Position numbers and translations under genes: made by a program
Shown here: positions 23,479 to 35,178 of the stretch, piece by piece
Position numbering within the stretch: the stretch's first letter is position 1
Layout of the letters: each line of letters starts with the position of its first letter
Source of the DNA: Vitrella brassicaformis
Taxonomy: Eukaryota; Sar; Vitrellaceae
Reading direction: 5' to 3'
Assembly (NCBI GenBank): GCA_001179505.1
Contig: CDMY01000289.1
Span: 62,441 to 126,440 of the forward strand
Length of the DNA: 64,000 nt
The notes under the pieces: model-generated
The model's database searches: none
Told to the model about the DNA's origin: nothing
The model's input: the letters and a program-made list of their open reading frames with translations, nothing else

Positions 23479-24271
23479 CCTCTCCCGCCTTAGTTCACTT
23501 AGGTGAGTAATGGTTGAGTTCCCTCATCAGGGGCTGCCCGCTGCTGCCGCCTCTCATTGAAGCGGCGCCACCACTTCACCAAAAAGAAGGCGCTCTCTCT
23601 CCGCCACATCTCCTCCTTCTCGGGACTCCACAGTGGACCTGACACACACAGGCGCACACACACACACACACACGTGGAGAGGGAGAGTCAGGCAGGCAGG
23701 CAGTCCTGCTGTGTCGGTGTGGCGCCTCACCCAGCCAGATGGCGTATACATCGCGGTGTTGCAGGTCGCGTACTTCGTACTCACCGTCTGTGCCAATGAA
23801 GCGCACCTGACAACACCGACACTTTGGACACCAATGGAATGAGTCCCCTCTTACTGGTTTGGCCGACCAGTCTGTTGGCCTCCAGTCCGCGACATTTGAA
23901 CTTTTTCCATATCAGCTTCGCATTGTAGGCCTCCCCTGCCATGCCGGTCCAACGGCGCAGTCGGCACACCTCTGGGTGGTCTTTGTAGTACACCAGCACG
24001 TCCTTGTAGCCCTCGCACTCGGGAGGCCAGGGGCCTCGCCATCGAGGAGGGCGGGCAGGCCGCTGGGAAACGTCAAACACCCTCCTATAAAGGTGCAGGG
24101 GACGTCGCCACATCCTGAGCAGGGTTTGACGACCGAAGGGTTTTAAGACCGAAGGGTTCTGAGCGGGGTTTGTAGACTGAAGGGTTCAAACCCCGCGGAG
24201 GAGGGTGCATTCGGGCGGCAGGTGCGATGCAGGAGAGATCTTCACCACACAACTCAGATCTGTTTGTTTTT
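23479..24271 (-). CDS. Right copy of the inverted gene-bearing repeat, possibly intact
   Basis: Reads MWRRPLHLYRRVFDVSQRPA from 24113, then CEGYKDVLVYYKDHPE, AYNAKLIWKKFKCRGLEANR, the Cys cluster FHWCPKCRCCQVRFIG, EYEVRDLQHRDVYAIWLGE and a last exon PLWSPEKEEMWRRESAFFLV to TAA 23499. Relative to the left copy (17700-18590) the changes in the Cys block are mostly conservative, and the left copy's TAG is TGG here. The W-C-x2-C-x2-C cluster followed by a Leu-x-His suggests a small zinc-binding domain, loosely FLYWCH/WRKY-like, but this is a guess. Splicing between blocks is unresolved because they fall in different frames. The AAACCC box lies directly upstream (24117-24195 on the opposite strand). 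Confidence 0.5.
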
Positions 24272-24304
24272 GTGTGCGTTCAGGTTGAGAGGCTCGTTGG
24301 GAAG

Positions 24305-26265
24305 ATGAAGATGGCTTCCCCCCCGAACGGGGAAGGGGAGGTTTGGAAGATGGTGATGTTGGAGGAAGAATCGGTATGCAGCTGTGTGCACGGGAACTCG
24401 CCATGACTACACACACGTGACGCGAGTTCTGTCTGTCAGACTGTCTTCCCTCTCAGCCACGACCTCCTCATTCGCGTGTTCGGCTCCCTGTGTCCTTTCG
24501 ACCTCTCGCGGCTCCTTCCCGTCCTCCCGGCACCCCTTGTCATCCGCGCCTTCACACACCACACCCACATGACGATCAACGGCTCGGCAGAGGCTGGGGA
24601 GAGGAGGCTCTGGGAGGATCTGCAGCCGTCCGAGGCCTTCACATGGGGGAGGCGAGCTGTCCATCTCAGAGAGCTGCGCGTCGTGCTGCCGAATGGAGCG
24701 CCCAGGTGGTGCATGGCGGTGTGGATGGCGGTGTTGGAAGGCCATGCAGAAGGAAGGCGACAACTGGCTGGCCGCGAGTTGGCCAACCGAGTCAGGAGCG
24801 TCGAGGACAGAGGCACCTTGAGGGTACTTGCCTTCTCGCGAGATGCTGAAGGGGAGCCTTACCCATCCGGCAACACCGTGTCAGCCGACCCGCTTTCCCC
24901 TCCCCAATCGCCCGTCGGTCTGCCGGCACTCGAGGAAGTGGTTGGGATGCCTCTCAGCTGTGCGCTCCTTCGACACGACGGCCGCCATTGGTCCACCCCT
25001 GGCCTGTCGGTGCTGCGGCTTGACAACCATGACGAGGACACCACTTGCTTCGGCCACCAGGAGCATGATCCGTCGGAATCCTCTTCCCTCGTTGAGAGAG
25101 CACTGCGCCCATGGCTGAGTGAATGCCACTCACTGGAGGCCGTCGACGAGGACTTTCCCACCCACGACAGCAACCTGGCCCTCAAGACGGAGATCGTCAG
25201 CCTGCTGCCGAAGCGCCGCTCGCTCAGCCGTCTGCGAGAGTTGGGCAGCCTCCAGGCGTACAACTACATGGTGCACCAGGTCGATCAGCTCCGCGACGCC
25301 CTTGTTGCCAGGGGCTGCCACCGATCTGTGCGGAGCGTGCCCATCGAGCTCGGCTGCCATCTCGCCTTGGACGACATCCGCTATGTGGAGCATCTGGCGG
25401 GTCTGTCCATGGCCGTCATGACCCCAGAGGCGCTGTGGGGCCAGCCGCAGATTATCAGCGAGGGGGGCGAGATCGATGCCGCCGTCATCAAGTCGGTGTC
25501 ATCACAGGAGCAGCAGGAGGAGGGCCATCAGCTTAAGGACGGCAGGGCGGCACTCGTGGCCAAGTACGTGAGGGAGTACGCCTGTGCTGCTGTTGTCGTG
25601 CGCTTCTCCTTCTCCTCCGATGCCGGTGGGGACGTCTTGTCGCGCGACAAGTGGCTGGGTGTCTTCCCCGTTGCCGAGTCGCTCATCATCTCTGCCGATG
25701 AGGCCGACAACAACCACAGCGACAGTGACAGAGAAGACCTCCGGGTGCGGGAGGCCGTGTCGGTTGCGGCCAGCATGCCGGCACTGACGCATGTCACCTT
25801 CAAGGGCGGGGTGCGGCCCTCACTGGTGGTGCGGTTCCTGACGGCTCTCCAGTCGACTCACAAGGGCCATCCACTGCGAGTGACAGTTCTCGTGACGGCA
25901 GAGAGCCTGGCTGATGGTGGCCTGTGTGCGGTGGGGAGGAAGATGCCGCTCATCGACAGGCTGGACATCGTGCTGCTAGGTCAGCAAGGAAGGGACACAC
26001 ACACAACCTGCGAAGAGCGGTGTACAAATGTCCTCTGTCTGCTGTGTGTGTGGTGTGTCCAGGCAGTGTGCCGCCCTCAGTGTGTGTGGGAGACCTCTTC
26101 AACGCTCTCAGATCGCTGCTGTTCTGGCTGCCGGCGATCCGCTCGAGAGTGGTTCTGCGCGACGAGTCGCTGCTCGAGCATGTCAGCGCCCATTTGGCTG
26201 TCGCACATACATGTGGGATGGGGCTGAGAGGGGGTGCCCTGGTCGTGCGGCGGGATGGACAGTAG
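24305..26265 (+). CDS. F-box-like protein, otherwise unrecognised
   Basis: Three exons: 24305-24373, 24440 to about 25978, and about 26063-26265. After MKMASPPNGEGEVWKMVMLE comes FPLSHDLLIRVFGSLCPFDL with SRLLPV, which has the spacing of an F-box (L-x-x-D-L-L-x-R-V-F). The body, ~560 residues, alternates hydrophobic and charged stretches such as VRRVP-free LRELRVVLPNGAP, LSVLRLDNHDEDTTC and MPALTHVTFKGGVRPSLVV. These are compatible with degenerate leucine-rich repeats used for substrate binding in SCF ligases. Neither assignment is proven. The second intron joins VLLG with SVPPSVCVGDL in phase. The first exon begins just beyond the right inverted repeat, whose AAACCC boxes could serve both genes. 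Confidence 0.7.
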
Positions 26266-26575
26266 GATCAGTGGCTATAGATTCGCGTTGCGTGTGTGGG
26301 CTTTATTACGTGTTAAGTGTATGTGTGGTGCCATGAGTGCTTTGTTGCGGAACACACAAAACCATTCATGACATGAGATGTCTGTCGGCCGGCCGATCTA
26401 TCTCGAGAGTCTGATCTACCCACTGCAGACGAACGGCATGAAGCCGGCACGCCACTCGTGAATGCACTCAGCTAACCAACAGCCACCAACACTCGGGCAA
26501 CTCAGTCAATCACACCGTCACGGCACACGGACATTCGCATGAAGCGGCATGCACTTCTGGCTCCACCACCGACTC

Positions 26576-28364
26576 TCATCCATCCGTTTGTCCATTTGGT
26601 CTACAAAGCATCCTATCCCTCCGCCTCCGCGTGGCCTCCTCACTGATGCCCATGTCGTCCCACCCCCTGCCATGGCCCCCATCAGCCCCTCGCCCCAGGG
26701 TATGCGACGGATGGCGATAGAACCCACCATGCGGCCGAAACGGCCCCCTCGGCGGCCCCCTCCCCACCCCCTGAGTGTTTGTCGCCCCAGTGGCGTGAGA
26801 CACGCTCAGTGCCCCGCCCCCATGGCCCTGATGCTGCTGCTGGAAGTGGGGTTGTTGGTTGCCGCCCATCTGGTGCTGTTGGCCATTGGGGCCCATGAGT
26901 TGCTGTTGCTGCTGCTGCTGCACATTGTGTCTAGGGGGCGGTGGGAAAGGCTGTCTGGGAGGTCTCCGGGGAACGGGGCGAGGAGGGGGACGGTTGGCGG
27001 TCGTGTTGGTGGTCGGGGCGGGGGCGGACACACTGTTGTCGTTGCTGCTGGTGAAGCCAGATGCAGCAGCAGCAGGTGCTGCACCACGAACAAACGGACG
27101 ACGCGGCACCGGACGAAACGGCGCCTGACATGAAGAGAACCCCACACCATCCAATGTGTGCACGTGTTGCCATCCTATGCTGTCTATGTGATGTGTCTGT
27201 GTCTCTGCCGCACCGGCGTGTTGGGCATGCGAGGCATGCGAGGTCGGGTGAATGCTCCTGGCGCCGCTTGCTTGGGTGCGGGTGCGGGTGCGGGCGGCGG
27301 CTGCACGACCTCGTCGAAATCGATGTCACTGAGGTCGATGTCGTCCAGGTTGATGTCGTCATGCGCAGCCTGAACCAACGCACATGGGGGGGCAAGGTCG
27401 GGTGGTCTTGGTGTACCTGTTGCTGTGGCTGCGGTGGCTGCTGTGGCGCCATGGGTGCCGCTGCAGCAGCTGCAGCTGCAGCAGCGGGTGGTGCTGGTGG
27501 GAGCGGGACTAGGTCATTGAGGCCATCGAGAAGGGCGTCATCGAAATTATCCAAATCAAACTGAAAGACACACACACTCAGCCATCCCGGGGAAGCCATC
27601 TCTCTTAGGAGCGGTGCTCTCACGTCGTTACTGATGGCCTGCTGCTGATTCTGCTGCTGCTGCAGAGGCCCTCCAGACGGCTGCACACCACCTCCTCCCG
27701 CGTCCCCACCCCCAGACGCCCCCACAGCTACTCCGCTGCGATGCAGTGGCCGGCCACCACCAAATGGCGGCCGTCTGGGCGGCGGGGGATACGCCGGCGG
27801 CCTGACGATGGTGGCCTTCTCGGGCGGCGGATGGGCCTTGGCATTCTGATGCTGGTGCTGGTGCTGGTGGTTGTATTGGTATTGTGCCGGGGGCGGTCGT
27901 GGCGGTGGAGGTCGGTGCGGCCGGTGGTGCGCGTGAATCTGAGGCCACAGATCGACAGCCTCCTGTGTGTACCATACATATGCAGTACGAACCACACAGG
28001 ATGATCGATCCACACATCCATATGTACAACGAGGGGAGGGGAGGGGTGGGAGAGTGCTCACGTCATTGGATGGCGTCATCATGCTGGGACTGAGCGCCCG
28101 CAGGCCGGGAGGACGCACCGGCCCTGACGGCGGATACCCTGACACACACCAGGCGCCCATGCGTCCACCCAGCCATGCACAAGTGTCCCTTCCAGTCTCA
28201 CCGCGCTGATTCGGGTGCGATACTGGCGGCCGAGCTGGCGCTCGAGGAGGGCGTACGAAAGGTCGTGGAGGCGGACGTGGCGGGACCTGTGGCGGCGGGC
28301 CAGCCGCCGCCGTGTTGGCGATGTCCTCATCATTGATGCCGTCCAGGAGCGCCGACAGGTCCTG

Positions 28365-28395
<31 letters not shown>

Positions 28396-29490
28396 GAGGG
28401 AGAGAGGGAGAGTGTCAACACAGGCGTCTCCTCACCCTCTAGGTGTCTGTCTGCCTCACCGAGTCTCGACCCTCGCGGGCGTCATGGTCGCCGTGGGCTG
28501 GCACAGCAACGGCCGCAGCGACAGGGGGCTGCACACCAGCGCCACCACCAGCACCAGCACCAGCACCTGCACCAGCACCTGCGCCTCCTCCAGCCTCAAC
28601 GCCGTCCAGTGGGTCTAAGTTGTCCAGCAGGCCATCCAAATCATCGCCTTCATCAATCGCCATCGCACCACCCCCAGCAGCACCAACCCCCACCTGACAC
28701 ACACATGACCAGAAGCCATTCATGTATGCATCTGTGGGACACACACGATACGTGAGTACCTGTGCATCGATATGGTTATGGCCTCCATCACGCTGCTCTA
28801 CTTGCTCCCCACCCTCACCCTCACCTCCACCCTCTCCCATATCGCCCACACCGCCCTCCCCTCCCCATCCCCCTCCTGCTGCAGCCGCTCGCTGCAACTC
28901 CCTCGGTCCGTCATCAATGGCCATGTCCATGTTATCTGCAGCAGCTGCCGCCATTTCAGCCGAGGCTGCCGCGACGGGCTGGCCTCGACGACGGGACCTC
29001 CTTGGCGAGTTCGAGTCCCGTGGCGGTGCGACATTGAGCGCCAGCATGGCCGCGCCGAGCCGTCGGGGGAACTCGGGCGGGTGTGGAGGTGGCGGGGGAG
29101 GGGGCGGGGCGGGTGGTGACGGGGGGGAATAGGGGTAGGGTGGGCCGTCCGCTTCAGAAGCCGTCTGGCTCATGGGATCCTGAATACGCATGGGAAATGA
29201 GAGAGAGACAGATGGAGAGAGATGGAGAGAGAAGGAGAGGCGACGGATGCATGGATGGATGGATGGATGGGTGTGTTTGCGTGTGCCGTTCACCTGCTCA
29301 TTCTTCCTGTCGAATTCTTCTACCAGCATGGTGAGGTACTGCTCGAACCGCACCGAGCCCTCACGGCCCTCGGGCACCGTCCGCTCGGTCACATGAACCA
29401 CCTGAACCACCACACCATGCACACGGCAGATCTCTTGCGAAATATCATCTGTGTCTCCTTTGTCCGCCGCCTTACCCCTTGCCGAATCAT
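26576..29490 (-). CDS. Low-complexity protein with repeated acidic D/L motifs
   Basis: Starts with a 15-nt exon (MIRQG, 29476-29490), then a conserved-looking exon 29294-29401 (VVHVTERTVPEGREGSVRFE, QYLTMLVEEFDRKNEQ). The rest is Pro-, Gly-, Ala- and Gln-rich, interrupted by short acidic-hydrophobic motifs: DEGDDLDGLLDNLDPLD, DLSALLDGINDEDI, FDLDNFDDALLDGLNDL and DDINLDDIDLSDIDFDEV. Such motifs resemble transcriptional activation domains, suggesting a nuclear coactivator role (inference). The C-terminal exon contains RPVPRRP repeats, a polyglutamine run and Gly/Arg-rich RGPPRGPFRPHGGFYR, compatible with RNA binding. The stop is at 26576. Splice phases of the middle exons were checked only partly. 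It is divergent from the gene at 29825. Confidence 0.66.
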
Positions 29491-29824
29491 GGCTGCGGCG
29501 AAACTCACGCCAATCAGCCGTCGGAAGGACGCGTCAGCACGCTGCAGATGGTTGAAGGGCGTCGGAGAAAGGCATCCGCCATTGCAAATGCGGTCACAGA
29601 GGGCTCCTTACGACCCCCAGCGACGCCTTCAACGCCATTGCTGCCATTTCATCCGCCCGCCTCGGCCAGGGGAGCGAGCAGTTTCACGGAGCCATTCCCT
29701 TTGAGCTCGCGCTTTCCTCGTGCATCCTCTTCTCCCCCTCTCTGTCACCTCCTCTCTGCCTCTATGACCGTTCCATGCCCCGAGCCCTGACACATCCGCC
29801 CACGGTGGACGGCATTCGGTGCCG
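29491..29824. promoter_or_regulatory. Divergent intergenic region
   Basis: 334 bp between the starts of two low-complexity protein genes. Presumed bidirectional promoter; no motif recognised. A plus-strand open frame here is not supported. Confidence 0.35.
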
Positions 29825-31249
29825 ATGAAGGAGCAGCAAGAGAGAGATCCCCTCACCACAGCGGGAGCGGGTCAGCACGCCTTCACCCACACGCCGTCGA
29901 CGGCCAACACCCGCCCATCCACTACGGCAGAAACCACTCCAGTGCTGACCTCGACGATGTCATCAGTGAGGCGTGGCGAGGCGGCAGTAGGGAGCAGCAG
30001 CAGAAGGAGGGCGGGGCGGGTGAGCGAGAGGTGGGAGGAGCGGGCCATGACGTTCGGCGAGCATTATGTGGTCAAGAACACCTTCATCCACACCGGACCG
30101 GTAGGCGTGCAAAGATTTGTGGCATGGGATGAATGAGCGTGGCAGGCTGGCTGGCTGGCTGGATGGATGGAGGAGGGTGTATCAACTTGGATTGGAGAGG
30201 CTCATGTGTACTTATTATGTGTGTGTCATGACACATGTGTGTTGTTGTCTTCTGTCTGTTCTGTCTGTCTGTCTGTCTCGTGTGTGCAGTTTGCGGCGTC
30301 CTGTGGGCGTCGGTCCCGGTCCGCTGACACCTACTACGACCAACCACTCACACACTGTAGGCACCGTACCGCACCAGCCAAAGATCACCCACCACACCAC
30401 GCCACACACGTCTCCCCGTCCGTCAGGCGTTCATCTCACCCCATCGTCCAACCGGCCGCCAGCCGTCCCCGCGAACGCGTCTTCAGTGCCGCGTGTGTTG
30501 CCCACACAGAGTCATACCAACACCCATTCGTATGCGCACCATCGGCCTGTGAGTCGGGTCGGCCGCAGCATGAGCTCGCTGGGTGTGGGTGGTGGTGGTA
30601 GTGGTGGTAGTGTGTGTGTGGGCGTCATTGGGGAGGGTGAGGGATACGGGGCGCATTCAACTCGATGCCCATCGGAGAGCGGGGAGGACGCCAGACACGC
30701 CGCGTGAGTGGGGGGGCGGGTGTGGGTGTGGTGCGGTGTGTCGACACGTGTGGAGTGGGTGGATAGAAGATCTGTTCTCTCTTTTCTTTTGTGTGTGTGT
30801 GGGTGTGGGTGTGCGGCCACATGGCATCTCATCACTCAGGATACTGTTTGATGTGTCCCGACAGCCACTGGAGGCCAACATTCCCAACACGTCAGACAAC
30901 ACATTCACACGCAAATGCGACACACGTATACAGCACACAGCCCTGGTCCTTGCTGATGGATGGATGGATGGATGTGTGTGTGTCAGGATCAGCCTGCGGA
31001 CGTTGCCACTGAACATCCCCCTCCCGCCCAACCACCCGCCACCTCCCCCGTACCCGCCGTCCAACGTCCAGTACCTCACACAGCTGTCACAGCCACAGAC
31101 ACAGACGCAGGCACAGGCGCACCCGTCGCCCATCTCCCCGCCGCCCACTTCGGCACCGCCAGATATGTCGTCACTCCAGATCTACCACGCACAGCAGCAA
31201 CAAGGTCCGGCCCGCAGACGTGACACACGTGGGGGCGTGGGGTGACTGA

Positions 31250-31281
<32 letters not shown>

Positions 31282-32789
31282 GGTGTGTGTTTAGCGTCGT
31301 CGTCATCGAATATGACCCCGGTGATTCTGCAGCGTGCCCTGGGGCCGAATGAGGTGCCGACGGTCACCATGCCGATGGCACAGGCGATGCAGCTCATCAG
31401 CACGGCCCCGCTCCCATCCCTCCCGCCACACCTGCCCCTGCCCCTCCCTCTGCACATCGAGACGCCCCCGCCGGACTGCCTCCCGCCGTCGTACGACCTC
31501 TCGCCAATCTCACCCTCACCAGACCCCTCGCCGTCGCAGTCGCCCCCAGCTGCCAGTAGCGTGTCGTGTTCCATATCCCTCTCTGCATCTCCAACGGCGT
31601 CAGCCTCGCCCCAGGCAGCGGACATGGACACCCACATCCACACCCACGCCCACACGCGCATCCATGAGCACATGTTCCTCGAGCGGAGCTTCAGCGAGGT
31701 GCTCATGGGCAACTGCGGCGGCGGCACCGCCACCAGCACCGAGGCCACCCCCATGGCCTCCCCCACCGCACAGAGCACCCACTCCTACTCGCCCACCAGT
31801 TTTGCCCAGTTTAGCAGCAAGAAGGGCCACCACCACGGCGACAAGGAGAGGGACAGAGAGCACCGAGGAGGGGAGAAGGAGGGCAAGGAGGGCAGGGGGG
31901 TGCGCCGGGCCCGAGGTGATCGCGAGTATAGAGAGCGCGACCGTGACCGAGGTGATCGCGATAGAGACAGGGAGAGGGAGAGGGGCGCTGGGCGGGGGTT
32001 GCGGGCGTATGGCGGCGGCGGCGGCGGGGGGAGGGAGGGCCGGCGTGCCGGCCATAGAGATAGAGATAGAGACAGAGACGGCAGGGAGCACCGAAACATC
32101 AAGTGACATGGACACACAGCACAGAGACCCACAGATGGATGAATGGATGGATGGATGGATGTGTGTGTGTGTATGTTCAGCGGGTCGGAGGAGATCCGTG
32201 ATCGTGACCGCGACCGTGACCGAGGTGACCGCGACCGTGACCGTGTCGGCCACTACCACCCGCAGCCCACCGGCCCCTACCTGGGCGGCATGACGCACTA
32301 CCCCGACGACATCATCGCCAACACATTCGACAGTAGCTACAACCAAGACGACACGCCCACCTCAGAGCAGCCGCAGCACTACAGCCACGGCAGCAACCAC
32401 AGACAGGGCACGCCACCGCCAAAGGTAGCTTAGCTACACCCACATACCCCTCTCCCTCTCCCTCTCGCTCCCTCCCACTTACATCCGCTGTGTGTGTCAT
32501 CGTGTGTCATGTGTCATCCATCGATCAGGACGATTGCAAGACCCCCCAGGAGCACTCCCCCTTCACCGACCAGTTCAACAACCACAGCAGTGTGCGCATC
32601 CTCAAACACCACACCAGCACGAGAAGCAGCAGCGGCAAACCAGACAAGCACTCCACCTACCCCAGCAGCAGCACCAGCAGCGAGAGGCCCGAGAGGGGCG
32701 AGAGGGGTGAGCACCGAGACCGTGACCGTGACCGCGACGGCGGCCGGCGCAAGACTTACTCCTTTAGGGGGATTGGGGGCGGGCGATGA
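29825..32789 (+). CDS. VKNTFI-motif protein with RD/RE mixed-charge tracts
   Basis: Seven exons agree in phase: 29825-30100, 30290-30582, 30840-30890, 30987 to ~31205, ~31294-32104, ~32181-32425 and ~32529-32789. Residues ~83-92 read EHYVVKNTFIHTGP and the next exon starts FAASCGRRSRSADTYYD. From memory, this 'VKNTF...RRxxS' pairing recurs in dinoflagellate and other alveolate proteins of unknown role. The middle is Pro/Ser-rich with a His run (THIHTHAHTRIHEH) and FLERSFSEVLMGN. The C-terminal third has alternating Arg/Asp and Arg/Glu (RDRDRDRDRGDRDRDR), typical of nuclear-speckle or RNA-processing factors. The protein ends KTYSFRGIGGGR. A nuclear RNA-related role is inferred from composition only. 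Confidence 0.72.
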
Positions 32790-35144
32790 GGGAGGATGAG
32801 TAGACGCAGCCACCCCACCCACACAGACAGGCAGGCTGCGGGCGGGGCGTACGTGTAGACAGATAAGGCGGGGGGTCCCGTCGATCCGTTTTGGACACAT
32901 CCATCCATCCATCCCTGCATTCGATGGCACGCATCACATCACGGGAGTCCCTTTCCCACTCACTCATCCACGCAGCTTACACACATCTCTCTCTGTATGA
33001 TAACACAGAGTAAGAAAGAACATACCGACTCAGAGAGAGAGAGAGAGAGAGAGAGAGGTGGAGTGAGAGAGGGGGAGGGGGGGGAGTGGCGAGAGGGCGA
33101 GAGGGCACACACTTGGGTGGCCTGTCCACTTCCCTGCGTGTGTGGGTGGTTTTCCTTGTAACTTCGTGGTTGCTGGTTCCTTGCTGGGGTGGGTTGCTGG
33201 GGTGTGCATAGGGGTGGGTGGGGAGGGAGGGGGTCAGGGAGAGGGGGAGTAAGCTAAGTGCACTACCACACACGCCGTGCCATTCCATTTCATTCCATTC
33301 CATCCATTCACCCAGTCATCCGTCATCGCTTAGCAGCCGGCCACACACACACGCGGCGGTTTTGATGTCGTCAGCAGCCCGGGGGGACACATGCCTGCCA
33401 CCGACCCCATCCCCTGTTTCCCTCGCCTCTCCATCCAGCATCCACACCCACACCCACACTCTTTTTCGCACACGTGTGCTCACTCGGATACACACACACA
33501 CAAGGCTGGCTTTGCCGGGGGATCACCCACTACACTGCCTGTATCCATCCATCCCCATCCATCCACTCACAGCATCCATCCATCCATCCGCGCCTCACCT
33601 CTGTGCAGCCTTCGTGGGCGTGTGTGTGTGTGTGTGTGAGTCGCTTACTCGTCCATGCGGGGGTGGATGCATCCATGCCTTCATGCCAACCACACCATAC
33701 ATCCATGCCATCTGTGCACTTTAAGGGGGTGGGGGGAGGGTGGGAGGGCGGGAGGGGCTGCCGGTCGGTGGGTCGGTCGCATGGTTGCTGCGTTGCTCAT
33801 GTACAATTGCTCGTCGTCGTGGGACCGATTTTGATGATGTCTACCCAGTCGACATGGAGAGAGAAGGAGGGAGAGAGAAGGAGAGAGAGAGAGAGAGAGA
33901 GGTGTTGTAAGTCTGCTACACGGGGGGTGGCGGTCTATGGTGTGTATATGTCCATACTTCTGTATACTTGTGTGTACACTTCAGCGAGACGGTGGCCATG
34001 ATGGGTGAATGGATGGACGGATGGCTGGATATACTCACTCCCAGCAACCGAAAGTGTGTCGATAACTCCTTGCTGCTCCGGCAATCCATCCATGTGTGTG
34101 AAGTGCCTTTCCATGTCTGTCTGTCTGTCTGTCTGTGGGTGTGGTGTGCGGCGTGCCGTGCATGCATGCGTGCGCTCGGGGGCAAGCTGCCATGGTGCAT
34201 GGTGCATGCCCCACTTCGTTCGTCCGTCCCTCCGTCCTCTTATTGCGTGTCTGTATGTGTTGTAGATAAGAATCCTCTTTCCCTTGTTGCCCGCCTGCCT
34301 GTTTTCCCGTCGGGCGAGAGCCCCATCACCCCTCCACTCAGCCACTCGCTCTCCCACACACACATACACAGACAGACAGACAGACAGGTCGCCCGATGCT
34401 TCTACAGTAAGTGCACGATGCTTGTGCAGTGGCTTGGCTTGGCTTGGTGGTGGTTGTATCGTGATGGTGATGGTGATGGTGGCGTGCGCACATCGCAACA
34501 CTTGGCGGATGGCCTGCTTCTCGATCGCTGGTGTGGATGCTTGTCCACGCGTGGGTGGCTGGCTGGCTGGATGGATGGATGGGCGGGCGGCCCGGTACTG
34601 GATGGCTGCAAGTGTTGTGTGTCTGTCGATTGGATGCGAGCACTGCTGGCGGGAATGGGGTTGCTAGGATGAGGATGGTGACGGGATGGCGTCCTCCCTC
34701 TCATTCCTGGGTGATGTCATGCCGTCACCGTCGCCGTCTGAGCAATGCCCATTCTGACTGACAGCCGTCTGGCAGCCTGTCTGCCGGTCTGTGTGTCTGC
34801 AATCATGATGGTGAGTGGTGTACTATATGCCTGTGTCCTCATTCGTCCGCCCATGCATCCATGCGGCTGCCTGCCTGGCTGGCTGGCTGGCTGGCTGTGT
34901 GTCTGTGTGTCTGTCTGCCTGTCTGTCTGTGTGCTTACCTTCCTGTGTGTATACAGCACGTCCATCGATCCATCCCGATTGATTGAGACCGACAGAAGAA
35001 CACGTGATTGACGGACAGGAGAAGTCGCTATGATTCAACAACACTCAGCGGATAAGGCTAGAGAAAGTTTCGGTGAAACCCTGCCCAAAGGTAAACAGTG
35101 CCGGGTTGGCATCAGTGCCGGGTTGGCATCGTTTCTCTCGAGCG
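32790..35144. other. Gene-free, microsatellite-rich stretch
   Basis: About 2.3 kb without a convincing exon. It contains GAGA runs (33030-33057, 33850-33900), ATGG/CATC repeats, TGTG and GTCT repeats and GGCTGGCTGGCTGG runs. It may include the 3' UTR of the preceding gene. Confidence 0.55.
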
Positions 35145-35178
35145 TCGTCGGTGTGTGCGTCCATCGCCCATTCTCACC

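Noticed and set aside
28443-29132. Pro/Ala-rich plus-strand frames
   Set aside because: Antisense to the Gly/Ala-rich exons of the acidic-motif gene; composition mirrors it.
29491-29704. Plus-strand frame MAAAKLTPISRRK as a separate gene
   Set aside because: Sits in the divergent promoter, has no splice-supported continuation and looks random in composition.
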